Assembly (NCBI GenBank): GCA_963854835.1
Contig: OY978528.1
Coordinates: 59,178,261 to 59,242,260, forward strand
Reading direction: 5' to 3'
DNA from: Megamerina dolium
Taxonomy: Eukaryota; Arthropoda; Insecta; Diptera; Megamerinidae
DNA length: 64,000 nt
In this document: positions 11,000 to 22,295 of the stretch, piece by piece
Layout of the letters: every line of letters starts with the position of its first letter
How positions within the stretch are numbered: position 1 is the stretch's first letter
Made by a program: the position numbers and the translations under genes
The notes under the pieces: generated by a model
Seen by the model: the letters and a program-made list of their open reading frames with translations, nothing else
The model's database searches: none
What the model was told of the DNA's origin: nothing

Positions 11000-12523
11000 T
11001 ATTCAGAATGATATTTAGCTATAAAACACTTGTATCAGCATAAAATTTGGATTGCAAAATAAAAGAGAAGCATATACGGTGATCATGCATCCTGCTTTTT
11101 ACCAAAAAAAAATATCATGTTTAATTATTTTTTGAAAATGTTTACCTCTTTTTAGAGTTTTTTGATTTTCAATATTTTCGTTCAAAGTAATCCTTCACAC
11201 AGACGTATATGTAAATATTAATGGCATATATATATTTTAGGGATTAGCCGAATCAGACCACTTATATGGGTCTCTTTTCGTCCCTCAAATCGGGTGTTAA
11301 TTATTTGTTTGGTTGCAGAATTCTTCTACTTCCTTCCTCATAATAACATCACGCGTTATGTCAAGCATGTCTTTGTGGGGTATGTTCCACATTTCGAGTT
11401 CAAAAATAAATTGGCGACTCAGTGTGGACATCCTCCTGCTTGCCAATGCAGGATACAGTAAGTATCATACTTGCAATAAAACAATTTTTCTACCGTTTTA
11501 CCGTTTATTATAAACTTACAGTTAGCTGAAATAAAGTTTTCGTTTTGGCTTCATACAAGTCGATGCTCAGATGCCTGAAAGTGTGTTATTTCAATTGGGA
11601 ATAGTGTGATGTGAATTCACGTAAAAAACACATATCACATGATTTTTATAAAACAAAGAAGTATTTTTTTCAGCATGATCATTATTTAACCTAATCCAAT
11701 AAGTACACTACAATATGTGCTTCACCGTCTTATTCATTGACTTACACCGAACCCACCGTGCTTTATAAAATAAGATAATTCTAAAATAAAACAAATAAAA
11801 AGAATAAGTAAAAATGCGAATGGCATTCCGGTAATTGCTCTATTTTTCCCCTATCCAATATGTTACTAAAGGGAGTCATCGATATGCATGTTCTATTTAT
11901 TTTATTATTGCCAGCTGGTTTTTAGAAATTAATTTAGAAATTCTTTTGCGACCTCTCTTTGTATTTGAGAATGTAGACCAGCAGATGTTTTATCCATAGA
12001 AATATATACCATTTGTTTGCAGATTCAGAATGTCATATTCGAAATAAGGCCAATGTTTTGCCTTGTCGTTGCCTTTTCCTAATGCTGCTGAAACGACATT
12101 CTCAGGCGAATTTTCTTATCTGGACGCATCTATAGACTTTTTACTTCTATCTGTAATGGAGAAAATATTTTGCAACAGATCTGTAATTACTTTCTTCATA
12201 GCACTCTCAATGAATCTTGTAATGTGAAGCAAGTATTTTGTAGCGAAGCATATAATCGCAACAGATGCCGGTGCTATGTGCCCGTAAATGAAAGACATGT
12301 CTTCTAGTCTTCTTTATCTCAAAATTTCTAATATGCTCTTCTACTATTTGTTTTTCTTCCATTTTATTTGGAAATAATGATATTTTGCTTCTAACATAAT
12401 TTGGATATACTTAATTTCCTCAGGGCCGAATTGATTTATTTATTCTTTTACAACTGATTTCGAATTTAAGTTTTCATTTCTCCCAATACTCGTATCTTCA
12501 TACATAAAATTGTCGATAGCATT
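11000..12523. other. Intergenic, nothing recognised
   Basis: The array-associated motif lies at about 11012-11047. The rest is AT-rich, with short ORFs (for example 11313-11513 and minus 12116-12298) that lack any domain or coding signal I can recognise. Confidence 0.4.
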
Positions 12524-13413
12524 CTACTTTAATTTCAATCCAGTCTCCGATTCAATCCAATCTAAGAATGAAGCGACACGCGTGAAAACCACTGGAGAAC
12601 CTTGCTGGCATCCTTTTGGTGATGCGAAAGATGTAACACCAATCAATTTTCCATCCAAACGTGAAATCAATGGACCACCAGAATCTCCTTGACATGGCGA
12701 TGAGCCAGATTTGGTTGAAGTGCAAATACTACTTTCTGGCAACTCCCAAAATTCCTCTATACATTCAGAAGACGGTTCAACAATTACTGTAGCATATAGT
12801 AGATCTTGAGAACCAGTCGAATCTAGAACGGATTAAACTTTAGTATATGAGGTGATAGTGAATTAAATATAATTTACTTACCATCACTGGTACGTCCCCA
12901 ACCGACTGCAATTGCTTTAGAGTTGTCATAAGTCACAGAACCATTAGCCAATTTAATTGGTGATACGGCATCAGACAATTCTACTGGCTTAATGTGGATT
13001 AGTGCGATATCATTTTCAACCGGTGAAGCTTCTTCATGCACAATTACATCATCGTCACTAAATGGAATCTTGTGAGCAGCTTTTCCCTGTGTGATCGCAC
13101 CCAAAAAAGCAGTGCCACTGTCCATACTGTGAAAATAAATTTATGTAAATACTCTTCATAAATGAATGTTTATAAAATCATTCAATATCGTAAATGTTTA
13201 CTTATGTAGGCAGTGAGCAGCAGTCAAGATCCACTCGGAACTGATTAAAGAACCTCCACACTCAAAATTGAAGCCATGTTTTACTATCGAAAGTAAAACT
13301 ATAGACGGAAATTCTCCCTCCACAGCTTTTTCACCCTTAAAGATACGGGCCTTCTCCAATTTGCCACTAAGAGCTGAAGCCAAAGTCAATAAGAACACAA
13401 CTAAAAATTTCAT
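12524..13413 (-). CDS. Protease D: secreted S1A serine protease (chymotrypsin/elastase-like)
   Basis: Exons 13202-13413, 12882-13126 and 12524-12822 (251 residues), with introns of 75 and 59 bases and consensus donors GTAAAC and GTAAGT. Residues 1-16 form a signal peptide. The propeptide ends at Arg23 and the mature chain begins IFKG, which keeps Ile16 and Gly19 but is unusual in the middle (IVNG or IING in the relatives). Catalytic triad His67 (TAAHC), Asp110 (NDIALI), Ser200 (CQGDSGG). Residue 189 is Ser, 216 Ala and 226 Val, predicting a chymotrypsin- or elastase-like preference for hydrophobic P1. Cysteines fit the 42-58, 168-182 and 191-220 pairs. Expected role: extracellular digestion in the midgut, as for Jonah family enzymes. 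Best relatives in the window are C and F. Confidence 0.88.
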
Positions 13414-13470
13414 TATCGTAGTTTCAATGAATATCACACGAATAAGCACTAACCTTTAGATGACTTGAAA

Positions 13471-13479
13471 CTTTATATA
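13471..13479 (-). promoter_or_regulatory. TATA box of protease D
   Basis: TATATAAAG on the minus strand, 58 bases before the ATG, in a leader similar to those of genes B, C and F. Confidence 0.7.
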
Positions 13480-13860
13480 CGTGTAGACAGTACCAGAAAT
13501 ATTCCATTGTACTTGAAATTTATTATAAATTTGTTTTTGTTTTTAATTGCTCTTAAAAAACAAATTCATGACGCAAATCAATATTTTATGTATTAAAATA
13601 ATTTCGTACTACAATAATATGTATATAGCTACTAAACATCTGTATCAGCATAAATTTTATTCCATTATCCCGCAATATAAAATTGCAAAATAAAAAGAAA
13701 ACATATAATTACAATGACCAGGTGTCACATTTTTTATCAAAATACTGTGCCTAATTTTTTTTTTGTGTATTAAAGAAATATCCGTCTATTTATTTTGTCA
13801 TGCCGAAGTGTTGCGGTCATTGAACCTGCAATCAAGCGGTACAGTCTGAATTAAAACCAT

Positions 13861-14194
13861 TGTTGAGCGAACACTTGGCCTTGTCGTTATCTTCGTTGTT
13901 TTTAACAACTCCAACAAGTATATTAGCATTACACTGTTTGAGAGAATAACCGTATACTTAGATTTATAAGAAACAACAACTAATCTACGAGTCAGCTACT
14001 TATACTAATCGTAACTTAATATAATATATCAATAATTGTTTCAAAGCGCTGAATTATAAATGAGCGAACAACCGTTTACTTCTCATAGTAAAATGTCAAA
14101 TAAATTCAGTTTTGTAATAAGCATCAACGACCGAAGTTGTACAGTCTTTTTTTGCATAGTACTAAGAATACTGAAAAAGCTCAGTATTTCTACA
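13861..14194 (+). repeat. 5' LTR of the BEL/Pao element
   Basis: Begins TGTTGAGCGA and ends ..TTTCTACA (TG..CA). It matches 19427-19761 over its whole length. Most differences fall in the first 60 bases. The U3/R boundary is not evident, but a TATATAA-like stretch lies near 14018. Confidence 0.93.
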
Positions 14195-14212
14195 TGGTGA
14201 CCCCGACGTGAT
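14195..14212 (+). other. Primer binding site, tRNA-Trp
   Basis: Directly after the LTR, TGGTGACCCCGACGTGAT is the perfect 18-base complement of the 3' end of eukaryotic tRNA-Trp including CCA (..ATCACGTCGGGGTCACCA, from memory of the conserved tRNA). This fixes the strand and the LTR border. Confidence 0.85.
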
Positions 14213-14369
14213 GTATATATTGCAAAGAGATATATTATATTGCGTTATATTGCGGAATTCGCCAATTAATTTGTGACAATTGCTGCGAATTAAATTTTGA
14301 TACATCGTGTAAATGCACACTGCTCCGTTATTGCGTGCGATTAAACCGTTACATATTTCGTTGTAAGCT

Positions 14370-15687
14370 ATGGTACCGCTAAGAGGTCAAAAAAGGTGAC
14401 ACCTCCAGCAAAGGTGAAACCACGTTTCTCAAGAAAAAATGCGCTTCGTATATCAAAGAACTTACCGATATGGAGAAATTCACCAGCGCTGAAACGCTGA
14501 GGGAACTCATTGAGGAGGAACTATCGGTTCGGCTAGAGCTCTTGTGTGAGCTTAAGCATAACTTTGAGACTGTGCAGTCCAAGCTAGAAGAGCATGAATT
14601 TGAGGCTCTTGAAATTAATGCGCGCCTGAAATTCATATCAAACTACATTCGTGTGAAGACCGCACTAACAAAAGAGCTAAATTCGCGCCACGTGTATGAC
14701 ATCAGACATTCGTCTACTATTCTCCACCTTGCGGCAGATGATCCTTCCACTTCGATTATCATCTCCCAACCTAAGGCGCGTCTACCGCCTTTGAAAACTC
14801 CAAAATTCGGTGCAACATACACCGAATGGCCCGATTTCTACTCCATGTTCCAGACAATGGTGGGTAACGATTCTGATCTAAGCAAAATTGAGAAGTTCCA
14901 GCACCTGCGCACGAGTTTGAAGGACCAGGCACTAGACGCAATTCGCTCATTAGAAATAAATGACCACAAAGCCTTAGGTATACTCCAAGATCGTTTCGAT
15001 AATAAGCGTTTAAATTTTCAGGCACATATTAAGGAATTGTTTGGGTTAAAGCAATGCGAAAAAGGAGGTGTTGACCAACTGAGAGAGCTAAGCGATAAGT
15101 TCAACGCTACTCTGAGAGCGCTTCAGACAATGGCAACAAAAGAACAGATAGCAGATAGTCTACTCATCCATCTCATCGTCAACAAATGCGATGTTGACTT
15201 TCAAATGAAATGGGAAAAAACTACGCCTATCAAGGAACTGCCTATGTTGGATTCTGTGATGGCGTTTTGGAACAGACGCTGTCCAATGTTGGAAAATGTG
15301 GAACATGCTACGGTAACCCAAACACCTAGCAAACAGGTGGGCAAAAGATCAAATTTCAATTCCCGTAAAGCATTCATAGCATCGAATGTCGTATCAAACT
15401 GCTTGTTTTGTAATAGTTCTGAGCATTATATATATCGCTGGAATCGGTTTCTACATTTGCCACCTGGGCTACGTCTGAAAGAGGCAAAGGGGCTACAGCT
15501 TTGCATAAATTGTCTTAAAAAATGCCATTTTTTGAAATCATGTAAGTCGTCCAGCTGCAGAGAATGTGGTGCAAAGCATCATACGCTTCTTCATATAGCT
15601 CCGAAGCTTGCACCTGTCGTTGAAAAACCGCCCGATGAGGCCTCGACATCCATTGCCGCTCCAATACATCGCTTGTTAGTTCTATAG
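14370..15687 (+). pseudogene. gag: BEL/Pao Gag region
   Basis: The likely ATG is at 14370. The frame breaks within a few codons at an A-run, and the main open stretch runs 14470-15687 (about 405 residues). It holds an N-terminal helical region, a Pao-type capsid domain (LPPLKTPKFGATYTEWPDFY-like at about residue 100), then Cys-rich knuckles (CLFCNSSEHYIYRW, CINCLKKCHFLKSC, CRECGAKHHTLLH) near residues 315-385 for RNA packaging. In BEL elements gag and pol are one frame. Here a one-base deletion near 15680 causes the stop after IHRLLVL. Confidence 0.85.
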
Positions 15688-15689
15688 CT

Positions 15690-17078
15690 GAGGTTCCAAA
15701 GTCTCTTCCTCATAATGTTGTGTTTTTGGCCACTGCTGTAATTCTCGTAAAAAATAATGTCGGTTCGCTAGTTCCATGCAGAGTCTTATTGGATTCAGCG
15801 TCCCAATTAAATTTTGTATCATCGCGTTGCGCTAATATCCTCCAGCTAAGGAAAACTAAATCGACAACTCTTGTTTCTGGTATTGGCCAGACAGACCTTG
15901 TTGCTAAACACACTATTGAAATTTCGATGCAGTCAACGATCGGCAACTACGCGACTTCGTTTAATGCTGTTGTTACGCAATCCATCACTGAGAATCAACC
16001 AAATTATACTTTGAATAATATCGACTGGCAGATACCATCAAATATACAACTTGCCGACCCTTGTTTTTACAAGTCACAACGAATTGACATCCTTATTGGT
16101 GCTGGTCTATTTTTTGAACTCTTGTGCGTCGGACAAATACGATTATCTGATCAGTTGCCACTCTTGCAAACTCGTTTGGGTTGGGTTGTTTCTGGAGCCG
16201 CGTTACCTACCACTCGCACATCATCTTGTCTTGCTGCAGTCAAAACTTATTCGCTTGAAAATTATACTGATGTATCTCTTGATGAAGCAGTTCAAAAATT
16301 CTGGGAAATTGAAAACATTACTTCTTCTATTTCTAAAGTTAGTCAAGAAGAATTGGATTGTGAAAAGCATTTTAAAGAAGACTATACTAGATTGGATTCT
16401 GGTCAATATGCAGTTCGCTTGCCGTTTAAACGTAATCCTGATCAAATTGGTGCTTCATACCGCAGTGCACTCAATCGTTTTAGAAATATTGAACGGAAGC
16501 TGGAGCGTACACCTGATATAAAAATTCAATATTCGTCGTTCATGTCAGAGTATTCTGTTTTGGGTCACATGTCCACTGTCGACAGTGTAGCAACGTTTTT
16601 CTTGCCACATTATTGTGTTTTAAAAGCAGATAGCACTAGCACTAAGCTGCGCGTTGTTTTTGATGGATCCGCTCGAGCATCTTCTGGATTGTCGTTGAAT
16701 GACATTTTAATGACAGGACCCACTATCCAGCCAAAATTATTCGAGACTCTACTTTGCTTTCGGTCGCGTAAAATCGCTTTGACAGGGGATATAGAGAAAA
16801 TGTATAGATGCATTCGAATGTCAAGCCCTGATAGTTTTCTACAATGTATTCTCTGGAGAGATAACCCAAATGATGACATACAAATATTTAAATTGGACAC
16901 AGTCACATACGGCACAAAGCCAGCGGCCTTTCTCGCGATCAGAGCCATGCAGCAATTGGCTGCAGATGAGCGCGAATCGTTTCCCATTGGATCGAAAATT
17001 GTCTTACGTGACTTCTATGTCGATGATTTAATTTCTGGGGGCGATTCTGTAGAGGAAGTTCTAGAAATCAAGCGATAA
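15690..17078 (+). pseudogene. pol: BEL/Pao protease and reverse transcriptase region
   Basis: Continues from gag in another frame. An aspartic peptidase (Pao retropepsin, A17) motif LLDSASQLNFVS is near the start. Reverse transcriptase motifs follow: VVFDGSARAS, NDILMTGP, LTGDIEKMYRCI and the catalytic YVDDLISGG near 17010-17040. The frame stops at 17076 within the RT/connection region, where intact relatives continue. Confidence 0.88.
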
Positions 17079-18545
17079 TCTAGCGAACTACTGTCAAGAG
17101 GAAATTTTAAAATTAGAAAGTGGTGTTCTAACAGACCTTTCTTGTTATCTTAAATTTCTGAGACCGACAGGGAAAAGTGTCTAAAGTTTAATGACGGAAC
17201 CAATATCACCAAGACTTTGGGCTTATGCTGGAATCCAGACAGTGATGAATTCCTTTTCTCGTTTTCACCTCAAACTTTTAATTCAAAGGTTACTAAACGA
17301 TCAGTATTGTCGATGGTTGCCCGATTTTATGTCCCACTTGGTTTAATAGGCCCAGTGATAGCGAAGGCGAAAATCTTTTTGCAGCTCCTATGGAAAGAAA
17401 AACTTCACTGGGATGAGAGCTTGCCTCAATCTATTCTAGCTATATGGAACGAGTTATGTAGGGGCTATGAGTTTATTGGAAAATGTAGCTTTCCTCGAGT
17501 TGTCTTGCAATCAAGAGATAAGTTTACTGTGCATGCCTTTTGCGACGCGAGTTTATGTGCCTATGGGGCATGTATTTACATTGGATGCTATGGCTCAAGC
17601 AGAACAGCTTACTTTGTTCAAAATCGCGCGTTTCCCCACTTAAAACGTTTACCATTCCCAAACTGGAGTTGTCTCCTGCGGCGTTATTAGCAGAGCTGGA
17701 GGAAACTCCATCAAATTTCAACATCTTTGTTGCTAATCGTGTTAGTAATATTCAATCTTTGACCAGTGGAATGAAGTGGCATTATGTGCCCACAGAAATG
17801 AATCCAGCAGACATACTATCTAGGGGAGCGACTCCTCAAGAACTTGTGAACTCTGCACTTTGGAAATACGGCCCAGATTTCTTACACGAGCCAATCGACA
17901 GCTGGCCTCGATTACCTCCAACTGTCATCATGCTTCATCGTTTGCTGCCATCGATTATTCAACAGCTAACGCATTTGATAAAATGCAAATAGTATACGCT
18001 TACATATACAAGTTGACTCATAGGAGCGCTTCTTTCGCTACTACTATAGGTGACCTGAGCAGCATTGACATTAAACATGGAACTCAATTGCTATTTCGAA
18101 TGATCCAAAGAGTGCATCGAGCAGCGGATTATAAGGTACTCCAAGACAACAAACCGATTGATTCATAGAGCAAAATCTACAATCTTAACCCTTTCTTAGA
18201 CTCGGCGGGCGTTATAAGGGTTGGCGGCAGGCTGGAAAATTCAATATTGGACTTCGAATCAAAACGCCCTATAATATTGCCGAAGAAACATCCCAGCACG
18301 GATGCCGTCATCGCTTAATATCATCGTCAACTGCTTCATGCTGGGTCACAGGCCTTGCTTGCTTCAATTCGGCTACAGTGTATCGTATTGTCAACAAATG
18401 CATCATTTGCTTTCGAGCGAAACCTAAGCTGCGCGAGCATATCATGGGTAATCTTCTGCTGGATAGGCTACTGGCTAATCGAGCATTTCTGGTCACTTTT
18501 GTGGGCCATTCTTTTATAAGTCCGAAGTTCGTAACAAACCACCGA
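17079..18545 (+). pseudogene. pol: BEL/Pao RNase H and integrase N-terminal region, broken
   Basis: Recognisable pieces in changing frames: LGLCWNPDSDEF and VARFYVPLGLIGPV (connection domain, 17214-17400), a CDAS-containing RNase H block (17524-17590), the NPADILSRG motif (17800-17825), and a degenerate zinc-binding HRQLLHAGS..C..C region (18310-18420). At least three frame changes, so inactive. Confidence 0.8.
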
Positions 18546-19327
18546 TAAAATCCTACGTTTCTCTATTCGTTTGTTTCGCGACGAAAGCGGTCCACATGGA
18601 TCTGGTTGCTGATTTGTCCACCTCACCGTTTCTTGCAGCATTAAAAAGATTTATATCATTGCGTGGCAAGCCGAAAACTATATGGTCTGATAACGCGACA
18701 AATTTTGTGGAAGCAAAAAATGAGTTGGCTGAGTGGCGACGTTTGTTCAATAATAGTGCACACACTAAAGCAGTTGTTCGTCAATGTTTGAACGATGGAA
18801 TTGATTGGCAGTTTATACCATCTCGTTCTCCTAATTTTGGTGGACTATGGGAGGCTTCAATAAAGTCTGCCAAGTATCATTTTAAGCGCACCGTAGGCTA
18901 ATCTGTTTTAACATTTGATGAGCTGCGCACGTTAATTTATCAAATATCAGCTGTTCTCAATTCACGACCTTTATGTCCAATTTCAGAAAATCCGGATGAT
19001 ATGGAAGTACTAACACCTGCTCATTTTCTGACCGGCGCTCCACTTACATCTCTTATTGAACCAGATCTTAAGGTAATAAATCTGGATCGGCTCGACAGAT
19101 GGCAGCGAGTATCACGAATGCAGCAGATTTTCTGGGAGAAAAGGAGCAAAGAATATCTGACAACCTTGCAGCAACGAGCTAAGTGGTGCGCCAGCAAACC
19201 AAACCTTTCAATTGGTGCAATAGTCCTAATCAAAGATGAAAACGTACCCCCTCTTAAGTGGAAACTAGCTCGAGTTATCGATCTTATTAAAGGCAATGAT
19301 GGTGTTGCACGTGTAGCTGTGCTTTAA
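18546..19327 (+). pseudogene. pol: BEL/Pao integrase core
   Basis: Includes HMDLVADLSTSPFLAAL (first Asp), WSDNATNFVEAKNEL (second Asp) and FGGLWEASIKSAKYHF (Glu). A stop follows at 18899. The downstream frame has LTPAHFLTGAPL, a BEL hallmark, and a C-terminal tail with LKWKLARV. The catalytic residues are all present, but the frame is interrupted. Confidence 0.88.
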
Positions 19328-19413
19328 ACTAGTGGCGGTACAAGCAGATGTGCAGTTCAAAGGCTTTGTCCACTTCCATTAGAGGATGATTATATTGAAG
19401 CTCATAGACTTTC

Positions 19414-19426
19414 AACGGGGGCAGGA
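19414..19426 (+). other. Polypurine tract of the BEL/Pao element
   Basis: AACGGGGGCAGGA, purine-rich apart from two C, abuts the 3' LTR exactly where plus-strand synthesis starts in LTR elements. Confidence 0.6.
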
Positions 19427-19761
19427 TGCTGAGCGATCACTTGGCCTTGTTGGTTATCTTCGATGTTTTTGAAAACACCAACAAGTATATTAGCATTACA
19501 CTGTTTGAGAGAATAACCGTATACTTGGATTTATAAGAAACAACAACTAATCTACGAGTCAGCTACTTATACTAATCGTAACTTAATATAATATATCAAT
19601 AATTGTTTTAGAGCGCTGAATTATAAATGAGCGAACAACCGTTTACTTCTCATAGTAAAATATCAAATAAATTCAGTTTTGTAATAAGCATCAACGAACG
19701 AAGTTGTACAGTCTTTTTTTGCATAGTACTAAGAATACTGAAATGGCTCAGTATTTCTATA
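19427..19761 (+). repeat. 3' LTR of the BEL/Pao element
   Basis: Begins TGCTGAGCGATC and ends TTTCTATA, so the terminal CA has become TA. Followed immediately by the ACCAT target duplication. It is 335 bp, one base longer than the 5' LTR. Confidence 0.93.
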
Positions 19762-19766
19762 ACCAT

Positions 19767-21299
19767 AAAAATTAGAATTTTTATCTCCAAAGTTCAGGTG
19801 AAGAACAAATTTAAAAAATTATTATAATATAATATTGGAAATTATTATATCCGTTTCTATTTATATTTTACATTAGTAGTTATATTATTTTTATGCCTTG
19901 CATAAGGATATGCACGGAATATTCATTTTGGTCAGATGTTTGTAACCAATTGAATGAAACTCCGTAGATATAGAAAAGTATATATATATTCCTGATCGGC
20001 GTCGCTTAAATTTAATTTCGATTTAACGATGTCCATCCATCCGTCCGTCCATCTGTCTGTCACCTGGTTGGTTCGCACAATAACTTGAGCAAATATTGAA
20101 CTACATTGACGAAATTTGGCACGAATAACCTATGATCCAAGGGTATGGAGGAATTGATCGGTCAACTGCCACGCCCATGCCAACCATACAAAACTACTTA
20201 CCTCGGAACTCATTTAATATACTATGTAGGACAACAATATTTGGCACGTGCAATTACGTTATACTTTTACATAATCGTGCCGAAAATAGTCGAGCAACGT
20301 CTGCTTTTTATAGGAGCTCCCATACAAAGTGCCCGAACTTCTTTTAAATTAAACCCATCACAATTTCGGCAATCTTCTTTCTAAAACAACCATATTTGAC
20401 ACTTGGATGAATATAGTAGTTGGAATTAAGCTGGCATAAAATCAACAAGACACGCTCACTTTTTATGTAGCTCCCACACAAAGCCCAGGAAATAAAACAA
20501 TAAATATTTTTCAGCGTCCTCATTTACAAACTATTCAAAACTTCGGCAATTATCTGCCTACAGCATGAAATCAACATGTGACGCCGACTTCTTAATGTGG
20601 CGGAAATTTAAAAAAGTTAAAACCGCGCTAACTTACGAACTATTCATTGCAGGACAACCATATTGAAGTTGTGGATTAGTTTTGCAAAGATAATTCGATT
20701 TACAAGAAAGACACGCAGCAGTTTCAGCTTAAACAACTATTAAGCTTAAAATAGCGTGAAGTTCAATATTGTCCTCTGTAATAAACTTAACAGTTTTGAT
20801 TGCCTACAAAGTTTTCCTGCTGTACTTGTCGATTTATCTTTTGATAGCTAAAATAGAATTGTGATAAATGCCTTAAATGCATCTTCCATCCAATTTCAAG
20901 GGCTAGAGCGTAATTGAAGGATCCACCTGAAAGGATAACAGATTTGGGTGCCATTTTAGAGAAGGACTCGAAAAAATTATAAAAAAGAGGAGGGCGGACA
21001 AAATAGTTTGCCATCCAAATATTCTATCGCAGATCTACTATTACTTCCTTACTTACTTCATCAATAATACCCTTAACGAGTACCGTTTTATGAAGCTAAA
21101 ATTCAAAGCAAACATTTTTAGCAAAGCCAAAAATCGTAAAAAGTTTGAGTAGCTTTTTCTTGTATAACTGAATAAAACAAATATCATTCAAAAGGTTATA
21201 GTACAGAATTGTCAAGGAATTCGAATTTTATTAGTTTGTACTCAAAATAACAACTTCTTCAAAAAATAAAATTGTTAATAAATGTTACTTTCTTATCAA
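19767..21299. other. Dispersed-repeat sequence and diverged protease-unit spacer
   Basis: Bases 20031-20061 are a GTCC/GTCT tetranucleotide tract followed by text (CTTGAGCAAATATTG..GAAATTTGGCACG) of a kind common in fly interspersed repeats. Diffuse repetition of GCCACGCCC and AACTATTC.. phrases continues to about 20640. Bases about 20870-21130 are diverged homologues of about 4510-4740 upstream of gene B. No gene. Short ORFs such as 20132-20384 are repeat-internal. Confidence 0.5.
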
Positions 21300-21990
21300 G
21301 GAATTGTTTCAATCCAACCCGAGTAGGAAGATACACGCGTGAAACGCACTGGTGAACCTGCTGCGCAACCTGTTACTGATGCAAATGAAAAAACACCAAT
21401 GAGTATTCCATCCAATTGTGAAATCACTGGCCCACCAGAATCTCCGTAACATGTCGATGAGCCAGATTTGGTTGAGGCACAAATACTGGTTTCAGGGAAT
21501 CTACCACCATAAGTAGATGTACATTTCGAAAGTTTTTTGGTCGAGCTTCTCTTCCATTGTTATTGTGCGTGTTAAATTTTAGACAGTATTAGTAGGGACC
21601 TACTTATTTTAGCTGGTTCCTTTTACTTTACACTTTTTCTGAGCTTTGTCACAGAGTTCTTTTAGAAGCTTTTCCATGGCAATTTGTTACTGCCGGAAGA
21701 ATTACCAATTGCTTGCCGACCGGTGTGTACCGTTCGAAATAAATAAATCTATTCGATATTAAATTTGTTATGCTTCAGTCGGGGATTGAACCTACAACCT
21801 AGAGATCAGAAGGCCAACACACCAACCACTGAGCTACGGCACCCACAACAACAAGAACTTCAACAACTACTGTAGCATAAAGCAGGTTTGAAGAACAGAG
21901 CGAATCTAAAACGAGTTTAAGTCAAATATCTGATATTAGATCGAATTAAATATTATTAATTTACTAATAATAGTAACTAGTAAATACGTC
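21300..21990 (-). pseudogene. Protease E: exon 3 remnant split by a SINE
   Basis: Bases 21300-21536 encode most of a protease exon 3, including CYGDSGGP, an S1-loop region and TRVSSY.GWIE. The beginning of the exon resumes at about 21852-21908. Between them lies a tRNA-derived SINE. Upstream only a scrap of exon 2 end (the GWGRT codons near 21985) remains, and exon 1 is gone. It is the counterpart of pseudogene A in the segmental duplication, sharing the intron text AATCTAAAACGAGTT.AAGTCAAATAT. No function as a protease is possible. Confidence 0.87.
21537..21850 (-). mobile_element. tRNA-derived SINE, inserted in protease E
   Basis: On the minus strand the 5' end is tRNA-like: an A-box TAGCTCAGTGG (complement of 21826-21836) and a B-box GGTTCAATCCC (complement of 21782-21792). 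A tRNA-unrelated body of about 230 bp follows, containing GGCAAGTTGTTACTGCCGGAAG-related sequence. Related copies lie at 39.6, 49.5, 53.0 and 63.1 kb. The insertion interrupts codons of exon 3. The tRNA fold is not maintained, so it is not a tRNA gene. Confidence 0.85.
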
Positions 21991-22237
21991 CCCAACATCA
22001 AATTCAAAATACGAATATTTATTTATTTATTATTATTTTTTATTTATGTATTCTGAATAGAAACTAAACTTTCAAGCAAAACGCTTTGTGGCACAAGTTA
22101 CCATAGTATCAAAATTGATACTCCAGCGAAATGGTATTAAGCAAAACCCTAACTAATTTTCCAATACAACAATTCCAATTCCAATTCCAATCAAACACAA
22201 CAAAAGGTACCTCACGGCATCGTAAAGCAATTTGTAT

Positions 22238-22243
22238 TTTATT
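22238..22243 (-). terminator. Poly(A) signal of protease F
   Basis: AATAAA on the minus strand, 53 bases after the stop codon. The same text lies downstream of B. Confidence 0.5.
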
Positions 22244-22295
22244 TCTTATTCCTCACAATAAAAATATCTTCACACATGAAATTCTTGATAATATT

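Larger units (their letters stand above)
13861..19761 (+). mobile_element. BEL/Pao LTR retrotransposon, complete ends, broken genes
   Basis: Two direct LTRs (334 and 335 bp) enclose primer site, gag, protease, reverse transcriptase, RNase H and integrase, in BEL/Pao order. The 5-bp target duplication ACCAT is exact at 13856-13860 and 19762-19766. The order, the PAHFLTG motif after the integrase core and the DSAS protease motif identify BEL/Pao rather than gypsy or copia. The coding region carries several frameshifts and stops, and the LTRs have diverged by roughly 5 percent by eye, so this is an old, inactive insertion between proteases D and E. Confidence 0.93.

Noticed and set aside
13861..19761. 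Reading the LTR element as an endogenous retrovirus with an envelope gene
   Set aside because: No third ORF or signal-peptide/transmembrane coding region is seen after the integrase; the 3' LTR follows about 100 bases after the last pol codons.
20132..20384. Two overlapping plus-strand ORFs
   Set aside because: They lie in dispersed-repeat text (GTCC/GTCT tract, GAAATTTGGCACG) and show no coding motif.
21778..21845. Possible tRNA gene on the minus strand (also at 39885-39952)
   Set aside because: The A and B boxes are convincing, but the anticodon and acceptor stems do not pair, and the segment is the head of a repeated SINE.
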